The notes under the pieces are model-generated. The model did no database searches and was not told where the DNA came from. It saw only the letters and a program-made list of their open reading frames with translations. Shown here piece after piece: positions 1-8,943 of a DNA stretch of 64,000 nucleotides. Source of the stretch: Heracleum sosnowskyi (lineage: Eukaryota > Streptophyta > Magnoliopsida > Apiales > Apiaceae); the NCBI GenBank assembly GCA_030848705.1, contig CM061245.1, forward strand, positions 74,201,564 through 74,265,563, given 5' to 3'. A program made the translations under genes and the position numbers. Positions within the stretch are counted from its first letter, which is position 1. Each line of letters opens with the position of its first letter.

Positions 1-910
1 TGTGTTCAAGCCTCAAAGAATGCATATTAGATGACAGCATGAATAAAGGTTACTGTCATAAGCATTGACAGTAAGATTACAAGAAGACAGAATGTTGCAA
101 GTCAAGACAGCATATTCACTCTGACAGCAACATTGGCGGAAGACTACGCGACAGCAACTTTAGCCCTCGACAGCAAGTTTGGAAACCTCGACAGCACACT
201 ATGCGGGGAACTCCTACTGTCACCAAAAGTACATTCCTGTGACAGCAAGCTTTGCGGCAAAAGTAACTGTCTCGAGAAAGATCCTTGTTCTAGGTATCTT
301 TCTCAGTCAAATCCCGTGACAGTTTCAATGTTCAAGAAACAGGCGTGTTGCAGTATCCCTAAGCTGCACCAAGTCTACAATACTACGACAAAAGTTTCAA
401 GCACTGCAAACAAAAGCTAATCAATTCAAGAGCAAGGTCAAGTCTCTATTTGCTGAATTGTTTTAGCTAGAAATAGAATGAATCTAGGTTGCTTTCTTTG
501 TAATGTATATCTGACATTGTTAGCAATTTAGGAAAGTCACATGGGTAGACACTTTGTAAGAAGCTGCCACTTGATAATGACAGCAGCTTCACAGACCCGT
601 GTTGATAGTGATAGGGATTAGTCTTATACTTAGACTATCAATTCATTCTAGATATAGAGTGAGAAAGACAAGCAAGTGTCTTGAAGAAAAACCGAAACTC
701 AAGAATTCTCTCTTGAGGTTGTAGCAACACTTTGAAAAATAAATAAAACATTTATTTTGTGAATCATGTCTTCTCGATTATACTGTTTGTGAATGCATAC
801 ATATTATTGATTACATTAAATCTTAGTTTTGGTTGTTGAAACTGAGATTGAATTTTATCAGTATTGCATTCATCCCCCCCCCCCCCTTCTGCAATACACG
901 AGGACCAACA
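1..910 (+). repeat. 5' LTR of element 1 (partial)
   Basis: The sequence matches 13471-14374 nearly base for base and ends in CCAACA two bases before the primer-binding site. U3 carries the dense GACAG motif array at 33-322. A 13-nt C tract (874-886) lies close to the LTR end. The first ~154 bp of the LTR lie upstream of the window. Confidence 0.95.
33..322. promoter_or_regulatory. Array of GACAG/CTGTC motifs in the U3 of element 1
   Basis: Thirteen copies of the five-base core GACAG or its complement lie centred near 35, 55, 69, 88, 108, 125, 152, 171, 192, 219, 243, 269 and 320. The extended consensus is about (T/C/A)GACAG(C/T)A. Intervals are mostly 17-27 bp and intervening bases differ, so this is a motif array, not a simple tandem repeat. 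It is repeated in the 3' LTR (about 13503-13792) and in internal clusters. A binding-site function is inferred. The TGACAG core resembles the recognition site known for plant KNOX/BELL (TALE) homeodomain proteins. Confidence 0.7.
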
Positions 911-912
911 AC

Positions 913-925
913 TGGTATCAGAGCC
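913..925 (+). other. Primer-binding site, initiator tRNA-Met type (element 1)
   Basis: TGGTATCAGAGCC starts two bases after the LTR end. This is the standard plant copia primer site complementary to the 3' end of initiator methionine tRNA, where minus-strand DNA synthesis begins. Confidence 0.95.
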
Positions 926-961
926 TTCAGATTAATATACATATCTGAGATCACAACGACA

Positions 962-3580
962 ATGCAGAAATCAAACAGTATTAAGATCCCAGCTTTTGAT
1001 AAAGAGAACTACAACATTTGGAAAAGAAAGATCTTGTTGTTTATCAAAGCTGCGAATCCACTATACCCAGGTATTCTCGAGAATGGTCCTTTCATTCCAA
1101 GGAAGGAAATTGAAGCCACAACAGTAAATGGTGAAGTCATTCCTGCACATTGGGTTCCCAAAGATCCCTCTGAATTTTTGGAACTTGAGAAGGAGAAAAT
1201 GGTGCTAGATGATCACTTGCAACTCATCTTGCTCGATTCTCTCACGTTGGATAAAGCCATGTGTGGAAGTGTGATAAGCTGCACATCTGCCAAGGAGATG
1301 TGGATCAGGTTAGCTTTACTATGTAAAGGAAGTGAAGAAGTTAAGTATAATCAAAGGCAAATACTGATATCACAATATGAGGCATTCATGGCCAAGCCTG
1401 ATGAAGACTTAACTTCCATGTTTGAAAGGTTCAGTAAGCTCTTAACTGAACTACAGATACATGGCAAGTACTATGACAGGAAAGAATTAAATGTCAAGTT
1501 CCTGCTTACACTACCTGATCACCTTGAACACAAGACAACAGCCATACGAGAAGGAAGAGATCTCAACAATATAACCTTTGAGACACTTTATGGCATTCTG
1601 AAATCCTATGAACTTGAACTCTTTCAAAAGAGAGCCATACAGAGTGGAACAAGGAACAAGATGGCCAATATGTCAAGTGCCCTAGTAGCACAAGTGCCAA
1701 GGATCACACAACCAAGTGAAGTACTGCAAATCACACAACCAACCCCTGTACAATCCTTGAAGATAGAAGAGGTTGTTGAAGATGATGAGAAAGTAGTACT
1801 ACAGCTCAAGGATGTGGAAGATGAAGACTTCTACACAATGGAGGAACTGGAAAGCATGGACAATCCTACTATGGCCTACATGGCTAAAAAGTTCAAGAAC
1901 TTTAGGTTCAAGAAGGATAGGTCATTCAGGCCCCAAGGCCAAGCATCCAAGTTCACCAAGGGAAGCTCATCAAAGGCTGTTGTGGGAAGCTCATCCAAAG
2001 GAGGATACAAGACTGGATTTGTGGATAGATCTAAATTCAAGTGTTACAACTGTGGTGAACCTGGTCATTTTGCTACTGAATGCAAAAGACCCAAACAGGT
2101 TCAGAGATTTGAGAAAGGAACTGGTGGATACTCTAAGAAGAATCAAGGTAGAGCCTATGTGGCTGAAGGAAAGTGTTGGGATGAGTCTGATGATGAAGAT
2201 GAAGAAGAATATGTCAACCTAGCTCTCATGGCTAGCACTGATGAAGTAACATCAACATCTTCAAGTCAGGTACCTTCACTTGTCTTACTTGATATGTCCA
2301 TTGATGAGTATAAGAAAACCATTAAAGACTTAAGTGCTGAAATGTTCAATGTCTATACTAGCTTATCTGCTGCTAATGAGGAAATCACTAGGCTGAGTAA
2401 GCTAAATGAAACACTAAAGTCTGAAAATGAATCTCTTGTTCTCAAAACCAGTTCACTAGACTCTTTAGCTCAGGAGAATTCTAGATTTAAAAATGAATTA
2501 AAATGTGCTAAAGAAGTTGAGGAATTCCTGAGGAATGAGATTGCTGAAAATGAATTCAAGATCAAGGCTTATAAAAACTCATCTAAGATAGTTCAGGATT
2601 ACAATGATAAGCATACAGAAAATCAGACAGTTGGTATAGGTTTTTATTATGATAAAAGACCTGGAAAGGAAACTGTGATTCAAGATTGTTCTGGAAATGC
2701 TGCTGTCAAACCCACCATTCTCAAGAAGGTTAAAACTCCTATTTTCAAAGCTGTAGAAATTGAGTTTGATGAAGAAGCCATGCTCATCAAACAAGAAATT
2801 CTTGATGAGGATGAAGGTGTTGACAACACATTCAAGGATGTAAAGGATACTGTTACAATCCCCAAGACAGTAAACTTACCAAGCAATCAGACAGTAAGTT
2901 CAAAAGATGCTGTCACAGTTGGCAAGACAGTATCTTCCAAAGATGCTGTCAAGAATGGTTCCAAGACAGTAGCTTCCAAACCTCCTGTCAAGACAGTTGG
3001 AATAAAAGGTACTGTCAAGGAAAGTTCGACATCAACTTCTGAACACACTGTCAATCCAGTAACTCCCAAGTCTAAGAATAGGAATGGTAAGGTAGGTGTC
3101 AATAAAGGAAATGGATACACTAATGTTGGAGGTGCTTCTAGGAAACTATGCAATAACTGTGGATCTTCACATCATTTAACACACGTTTGTAAGAACCCAA
3201 TTGAGGATAAGATCAATGCTACTGAACTCAATGGTAACTTACACAGAACCCCACTTATGCATAGAACTATGAATGTCTGTAATAACATTGAATGTATGCC
3301 ATGCAAAATCACTGCCATGAGTACATGCTTTAACTTACCTATTCTCTCTACTGAAAAATGTTCATACATGCACACTGTTGAGACTTCTGAGCCTGCTGGC
3401 AACAGCAAAAAGGCCTCATCCACTAAGAAAAGGATCAAGTCCAATTCTAAACCTAAGTGGGTGAAAAGAGAAGTCAAACAGGAGATCATTGATGATGCTT
3501 GTGATTTTATGACTGGAAGAAACTCAGGAGACACTAAAACTGCAGGACCCAACAAGGATTGGGTACCATATGCATCTTAA
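962..3580 (+). CDS. gag: Sirevirus gag polyprotein (element 1)
   Basis: This 872-residue ORF encodes the capsid/nucleocapsid protein that packages the element RNA. I start it at the first ATG after the primer-binding site; the frame is open further upstream but lacks an ATG there. Residues 1-250 hold the copia gag core, with the family-typical NYxxWKxK segment near the N-terminus. A CX2CX4HX4C zinc knuckle lies near residues 361-374 (CYNCGEPGHFATEC) and a second near 730-743 (CNNCGSSHHLTHVC). Between them are a coiled-coil-like stretch and a linker (about residues 635-700) rich in KTV, DAV and GTV, encoded by a GACAG/CTGTC cluster (2866-3052). The ORF ends in TAA and the frame reopens straight into pol, so one stop separates gag from pol. 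Gag looks intact. Confidence 0.9.
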   Translation: MQKSNSIKIPAFDKENYNIWKRKILLFIKAANPLYPGILENGPFIPRKEIEATTVNGEVIPAHWVPKDPSEFLELEKEKMVLDDHLQLILLDSLTLDKAMCGSVISCTSAKEMWIRLALLCKGSEEVKYNQRQILISQYEAFMAKPDEDLTSMFERFSKLLTELQIHGKYYDRKELNVKFLLTLPDHLEHKTTAIREGRDLNNITFETLYGILKSYELELFQKRAIQSGTRNKMANMSSALVAQVPRITQPSEVLQITQPTPVQSLKIEEVVEDDEKVVLQLKDVEDEDFYTMEELESMDNPTMAYMAKKFKNFRFKKDRSFRPQGQASKFTKGSSSKAVVGSSSKGGYKTGFVDRSKFKCYNCGEPGHFATECKRPKQVQRFEKGTGGYSKKNQGRAYVAEGKCWDESDDEDEEEYVNLALMASTDEVTSTSSSQVPSLVLLDMSIDEYKKTIKDLSAEMFNVYTSLSAANEEITRLSKLNETLKSENESLVLKTSSLDSLAQENSRFKNELKCAKEVEEFLRNEIAENEFKIKAYKNSSKIVQDYNDKHTENQTVGIGFYYDKRPGKETVIQDCSGNAAVKPTILKKVKTPIFKAVEIEFDEEAMLIKQEILDEDEGVDNTFKDVKDTVTIPKTVNLPSNQTVSSKDAVTVGKTVSSKDAVKNGSKTVASKPPVKTVGIKGTVKESSTSTSEHTVNPVTPKSKNRNGKVGVNKGNGYTNVGGASRKLCNNCGSSHHLTHVCKNPIEDKINATELNGNLHRTPLMHRTMNVCNNIECMPCKITAMSTCFNLPILSTEKCSYMHTVETSEPAGNSKKASSTKKRIKSNSKPKWVKREVKQEIIDDACDFMTGRNSGDTKTAGPNKDWVPYAS
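2866..3052. repeat. GACAG/CTGTC cluster inside the gag linker
   Basis: Core motifs are centred near 2868, 2892, 2912, 2928, 2948, 2967, 2987, 2994, 3014 and 3050, typically about 20 bp apart and in both orientations. In one orientation the reading frame gives KTV, in the other DAV, AV or GTV. The same DNA core in both orientations argues that the DNA, not the peptide, is what recurs. Confidence 0.7.
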
Positions 3581-3592
3581 ATACATTCTGTT

Positions 3593-6500
3593 TTGCAGGG
3601 CAAGAAGAAAGATCAAGTCACGTGGATCATTGACAGTGGTTGCTCAAGACACATGACAGGTGATAAAGCCCTGCTATCACACTATGTAGAGAAAGCTGGC
3701 CCAATCATAACCTTTGGAGACAACAGCAAGGGTTACACAGTGGGATATGACTGTCTGGAAATTGGAAATGTTGTCATTGAAGATATTTCTCTTGTGGATG
3801 GATTGAAGCACAATCTACTCAGTGTCAGCCAATTCAGTGACAGGGGATTCAAGGTTGATTTTGATATGATGCTCTGTAACATCTATCACAAGAAGGATGG
3901 AAGCCTGTCTCTAAAAGGGGTTAGAAAAGGAAGCTTGTTTGTTGCTGACTTAAACTCAACAAAGAAGGATAAAGTTTACTGTTTCTACAGTAAAGCAACT
4001 GTTGATGACAGTATGCTTTGGCATAGGAAGCTCTCACATCTCAACTTCAAAACAATGAATATTTTGATGAAGAAGGAGTTAGTGAGAGGTTTGCCCCAAC
4101 AGGAATTCTGTCAAGAAGGACTGTGTGAAGATTGTCAAATGGGCAAACTAAGGAGAGCTGTGCACAAGTCCAAGCAAATGAACACCAACATAGAAGCACT
4201 CAAGTTGATTCATATGGATCTTTTTGGACCAGTCAATGTACCATCTATGGCCAAAAAGAGATATGCCTTAGTAATGGTGGATGATTACTCAAGGTACACT
4301 TGGGTGAAGTTTCTTGAATCCAAAGATGAAGCTGCTCAAGTGATTATTGATCAAGTCAGAGTTCTTGATAGAACTCCAAACTCAAAAGTTCAAATCTTGA
4401 GGAGTGACAATGGTACAGAATTCAGAAATGCCACACTTGGAAATTTCTGTAAAGATGAAGGAATTGTACAACAATTCTCTACTGCAAGGACTCCACAGCA
4501 GAATGGAGTTGTAGAAAGAAAGAACAGGACTCTCATTGAAGCAGCTAGAACTATGTTGAATGATGCCAAACTGCCAACATATTTTTGGGCTGAAGCTATC
4601 AACACAGCTTGTTATACTCAAAACAGAACCATGATTAACAAAACTCATGCAAGTACACCTTACTGTCTGCTAACTGGGAAGAAACCTATTGTCAAATATT
4701 TTCATGTGTTTGGGAGCAAATGCTTTATGATGAAGGATAACCATGAGAAGAAAGGAAAATTTGACACTAAGGCATTTGAAGGACTATTCATGGGTTATAG
4801 CACAGAAAGGACTGCCTACAGAGTTTATGTTATGGAACACAGGATTATTGAAGAAAGTGTAAATGTCACATTTGATGAAACCAAGTTTCCAGGACTGCAT
4901 GAAGAAGGAAAGATGCAGGCTTTCAGATTTGAGAATCAAGGATACCTGGAAACTGAGGAAATTTTTAATGAAGAGCCGAGCTTCACTCAAAGTGTTGAAG
5001 TTGATAAAGATGCTGTCAATACCACTACTGTCAACCAAACTCCAGCTCAGTCACAGACCATAACCTCTAACATTCATAACAGTGGTGACTCTGGAGACAA
5101 TGAAGAACATGGTGAAGACAATGGGATTGGTGAGCATTCAACTCAACAAACTGAAGCAACTGTTCCTGTACAATCAAGTAGCTTGCCCAGAATCACCAAG
5201 TGGAACAAGGATCACACAAATGACCTTATCATTGGTGACCCTACTTCTGGAGTGAGGACAAGGAACAAAGTCTCTGCTGACAGCATGTTTTCATGCTTCC
5301 TGTCTCAAATGGAACCCAAGACAACTGATGAAGCATTGTTGGATTCTGACTGGGTGATAGCCATGCAAGAAGAGCTAAATCAGTTTGAAAGAAACAATGT
5401 ATGGAAGTTGGTTCCAAGACCTAAGGGAAAGTCAGTCATTGAGACCAAATGGGTTTTCAGAAACAAGCTTGATGAAAATGGATCAGTGACAAGAAACAAA
5501 GCAAGGCTAGTGGCTAAGGGTTACTGTCAACAGGAAGGAATAGATTATGATGAGACATTTGCACCTGTTGCAAGACTTGAAGCTATAAGAATCTTTCTAG
5601 CCTATGCTGCACACTGCAACTTCAAAGTATTTCAGATGGATGTCAAAAGTGCCTTCCTAAATGGAGAGTTGGAAGAAGAAGTGTATGTTGAACAGCCACC
5701 AGGGTTTGAGGATGCTGAAATGTATGATTTTGTATACAAACTCTTCAAAGCTTTGTATGGACTAAAGTAAGCACCTAGGGCTTGGTATGACACACTTTCC
5801 ACTTTTGTTTTGGAAAATCAGTTTACTAGAGGAGTTGTGGACAAGACACTTTTCTACAAACACCATGGCAAGGACATCATTCTGGTACAAATCTATGTGG
5901 ATGACATCATTTTTGGTTCTACAAATGAGAAGCTGTGTGAGAAGTTTTCCTCTCTCATGAGTAACAAATATGAGATGAGTATGATGGGAGAATTGTCATT
6001 CTTTCTGGGATTACAAATTCTTCAACAACCTGATGGAATCTGCATATGTCAAGCTAAATACATCAAGGAACTTCTCAAAAAGTTCAACTTGGAAGATTCA
6101 TCACCTGCAAAGACACCAATGTCCACATCAACTAGTCTGGACCTTGATCCTAAAGGAAAAAAGGTTACTCAAGCACCTATAGAGGCATAGTAGGATCTCT
6201 CCTATATCTAACTACTAGCAGACCTGACATCATGTTTGCTACATGTCTCTGTGCAAGGTTTCAAAGTGATCCAAAGGAGTCACACTTAGTAGCCATCAAG
6301 AGAATCTTTAGATACTTAAAAGGCACTCCTAATCTAGGCCTTTGGTATCCTAAGAATACTGGATTTGATCTAATTGGTTACTCAGACTCAGACTATGCTG
6401 GATGCAAGATTGACAGAAAGAGTACTACTGGTAGCTGTCAATTTCTTGGTGGAAGATTGGTCTCATGGTTTAGCAAGAAGCAGCATTCAGTTTCTACCTC

Positions 6501-6839
6501 AACTACAGAAGCTGAGTATATTGATGCAGGCAGTTGCTGTGCACAAATTCTATGGATGAAGAATCAACTTCAGGATTATGGTCTAGTGTTAAGAGACATT
6601 CCTATCTACTATGACAACACTAGTGCCATAGCCATTTCAGATAATCCAGTTCAACACTCTAGGACAAAGCATATTGATATAAGACATCACTTTATCAGAG
6701 AGCATGTTGAACAAGGAACGGTGAAGCTGATCTATGTCCCAACTGACAAGCAACTTGCTGATATCTTCACTAAGCCATTGGATGAAGCAACCTTCAACAG
6801 GTTGGTAAGTGAATTGGGAATGCTGAATCTGGTATGTTG
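3593..6839 (+). pseudogene. pol: copia pol (protease, integrase, RT, RNase H) with one nonsense codon and a frameshift
   Basis: Pol is in the same frame as gag, directly after its stop. Protease has the active site DSGCSRHMTG. Integrase shows the HHCC zinc region (about 4021-4140) and a DDE core with MDLFGP, RSDNGTEF and an E in the TPQQNGVVERK block. RT has the ARLVAKGY and FAPVARLEAIR blocks and the YVDDIIFGS catalytic motif at about 5900. The RNase H block reaches the usual GMLN ending at 6839. Two breaks are visible: a TAA at 5767-5769 where the second Sirevirus copy and the family have Gln (YGLKQAPRAW), and a frameshift near 6170-6180 just before the SRPDIMFATCLCARFQ block. A site pair of the GACAG/CTGTC motif (5013, 5028) lies in the integrase-RT linker. 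This copy probably cannot make functional RT by itself. Confidence 0.9.
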
Positions 6840-7246
6840 ATTTACTCAGTTTTCTATATTTCCAAATTCTCTGTTGAAGCTCATGACAGCAACTTCAAAC
6901 CTGCTGTCAAGAGAAGTTACTGTCTACTTGGTCTATGTCTGTTATGTGACAGCATGTGTTGATTTGACTTTTCATGTCAGTATTTTGTGCCAGTCTCATA
7001 CTTTTAGACCGTGTATGACATTAATGTGGTTACTTGTTTAGTTTGAGAGATAAAAATCTGTTCCATTGGACTTTCACACCGTTTTGCATTAATCTGTAGG
7101 ATTAAAGGAGGACACGACCATTAATTACTTTTGTGGTAGTTGTATGGGTACTCTAACTGTTGACCGTTAGACTTTAATCCTTAGACGGTTTTGCCTATAA
7201 ATTAACCTTAGGTTTCACCAATCTGCTCTCAGTTTTAAAGTAAATA
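6840..7246 (+). promoter_or_regulatory. Non-coding gap after pol with motif cluster and a TATA-like box
   Basis: No credible ORF is seen. Four GACAG/CTGTC cores lie at about 6882, 6901, 6920 and 6949. Near 7193-7202 there is CTATAAATTA, about 50 bp before the ATG of the small ORF at 7247, so this stretch may hold a separate promoter. That role is inferred from spacing only. Confidence 0.4.
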
Positions 7247-7498
7247 ATGGAAAACAAAGTAGGAATTGAAGTCGGGCTAAAACGGTGTGATAGTGAACCC
7301 TACAACGAAGAGGTTGAGGAGCTCTTCGAGGTGCTGTTGGATGCCCTCGATGAAATAGATGAGGAAAAGGAAAAGGAGGAGGCGGCCAAGGTGCAAGAAG
7401 AGGAGAAGGAGCTTCAGGCACTTCTCAAGGAAGAAGGTCGCACTGAAGAAGTGGTTAAGGAAGAGCTTTTAGAACTAGTTGATAAAATCATAAAATGA
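7247..7498 (+). CDS. Small acidic coiled-coil-like protein carried by element 1
   Basis: The 83-residue ORF has a clear ATG. It is very rich in Glu and Lys, with leucines spaced as in an amphipathic helix (for example ELFEVLLDALDEIDEE), suggesting a coiled coil; there is no signal peptide or membrane segment. A TATA-like CTATAAATTA lies about 50 bp upstream, and AATAAAAATAAAA about 30 bp after the stop could serve for polyadenylation. I do not recognise a family, and nothing similar is seen at the same place in element 2. It could be a captured host gene or an element-specific regulator. Acidic low-complexity composition makes a chance ORF possible but less likely at this length and context. 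Confidence 0.45.
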   Translation: MENKVGIEVGLKRCDSEPYNEEVEELFEVLLDALDEIDEEKEKEEAAKVQEEEKELQALLKEEGRTEEVVKEELLELVDKIIK

Positions 7499-8166
7499 TG
7501 TACTCAATGCTTTATTTAAGTGATTTTATTAATAAAAATAAAAGTTTCCTGTTTTTGTGGTTATTGAGTTTATGATTTGTCTGTGATAATTGCATAATAT
7601 CTGTGTTCAAAAGATTACATTGCTAAATCCATAATTTGTCAATTTTAGGTTAAGTTTATGAATAAAGCATTCTAATAAGTTCATGACAGAAACAATTCCC
7701 AATCGAAGTTACTGTCATTAAGAAGGATACTGTCGTGTGTTTCTTGACAGCAACCTTCTTGACAGCAGGGAAAGACTTTATGTCAAGACTTGTAAAGGAT
7801 ACTGTCATTCATATACTTAACGGTGACAACAAGTTTTTGCGCAATAGTTGCTGTCGCGCAAAACCTACTGTCACCACCTCTTATTACTGACAGATTGTTT
7901 CTAGCGCACAGGTTACTTTCAACAATAGTGGACCGTTGAAATTGGATATTTATCCCACGTTGGTCAGTGAATAACGGACAGTAACTGACGTGTTATAAGA
8001 GTGGGTTAAGACACGTTCTTTAATTCCACTTTTTGTGCACAACGTTTGAGATACCTCTATTTATTCCCCAGTTACTCAGACATATCACTCTCATCGAACT
8101 CAAGGCAAAATACTTTTCTTCAAGCAAAAAGCCACTTTCTTACTTTCTTCTTTTCGTGAAATCTCC
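7499..8166 (+). promoter_or_regulatory. Non-coding gap with dense GACAG/CTGTC cluster upstream of the envelope-like ORF
   Basis: About ten motif cores lie between 7682 and 7980 (near 7682, 7710, 7730, 7745, 7760, 7799, 7849, 7867, 7888 and 7974) in both orientations. The rest is AT-rich with no credible ORF. A TATA-like CTCTATTTATTCC lies near 8054, about 110 bp before the ATG at 8167, so a promoter for the envelope-like region is possible. That is inference. Confidence 0.45.
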
Positions 8167-8943
8167 ATGGCACCCAAACAGACTCTCTCTCAAACAAACT
8201 TTGCTGGCATCTTTTCCCCAAATGATGCTGGTGAAGGTTTCAAAGGACTAGTGTTTTTCTTGAACAAGTCCTATCTTGGTTCTGCCATTACCTCAACACC
8301 CATTCTCGACTTAGACAGAATTGAGTCATTTTGGCAAACTGTTGTTGCTCAGACGGAGGGTGAGAACCCATCCATTCAATTCACAATCAATGGGCAACAC
8401 TACATTCTTTCAGCTGAGGTCATCAACACTGCTCTTGGAATTACACTTCAAGAAGGCAGAAATTTTGCTGAACTTGCTGATGATGACACTCTCAAGAAGC
8501 TCTTCTTGAAGATTGGGTATGCTGGCCCTATTCTCGAAGAGGGCACAACCAAATGGTATCCGTCTGGTGAAATGGATAGGAAGCATCTGCGAAAGGAGTG
8601 GAGCATGATACTTGATGTGATGGTCAAGGTGTTCTCTACCAAGTCCACAGGCTGGAATGGAATACCCTCCTACATCAGGAAACTGACACATTCTCTTGTC
8701 CATGGATACAAGGTGAATGTTGGAGCTCTCCTCATGGCACACCTCAGGGCTGCCATAGGTAAGAAGGTATCAATCTACCCTCGCTTTCTTATGATGTGCA
8801 TTTATTCATTCTGTGATTTTAATAATGATGCCCCTCGTTTAGAGGCTTGCTCAGTTTTGAAAAAGAACACACACACACACACTGTTATCCTCACAGAATC
8901 TCAATGCACATATTCCACTTTGTTTCACTCAACACATGGTTGA
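8167..8943 (+). CDS. Envelope-like region ORF A (plant retrotransposon accessory domain)
   Basis: The 258-residue ORF starts at a good ATG (CCATGGC context). Residues 1-200 form a globular domain containing INGQHYILSAEVINTALG, an RKEW segment and a hydrophobic region ending IGKKVSIYPRF. The pattern is typical of the accessory protein found downstream of pol in Sireviruses, and it also resembles domains named 'putative plant transposon protein'. Element 2 has the counterpart at 51597-52622 with matching blocks (QGNEYVINSDVITAFLNL; a VKEWSFFFDVILKVFSG segment like KEWSMILDVMVKVFS; LGKK). No signal peptide is seen. The ORF ends in a different frame from ORF B, overlapping it by 8 bp after a CA microsatellite (about 8870-8882), so a frameshift or splice may link them. 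The molecular function is unknown. Confidence 0.65.
   Translation: MAPKQTLSQTNFAGIFSPNDAGEGFKGLVFFLNKSYLGSAITSTPILDLDRIESFWQTVVAQTEGENPSIQFTINGQHYILSAEVINTALGITLQEGRNFAELADDDTLKKLFLKIGYAGPILEEGTTKWYPSGEMDRKHLRKEWSMILDVMVKVFSTKSTGWNGIPSYIRKLTHSLVHGYKVNVGALLMAHLRAAIGKKVSIYPRFLMMCIYSFCDFNNDAPRLEACSVLKKNTHTHTVILTESQCTYSTLFHSTHG

Noticed and set aside
133..420. 95-residue ORF in the 5' LTR (repeated at 13603 in the 3' LTR)
   Set aside because: It lies in U3 across the motif array, extends to a different length in the other LTR and has no recognisable motif; a chance ORF is more likely.
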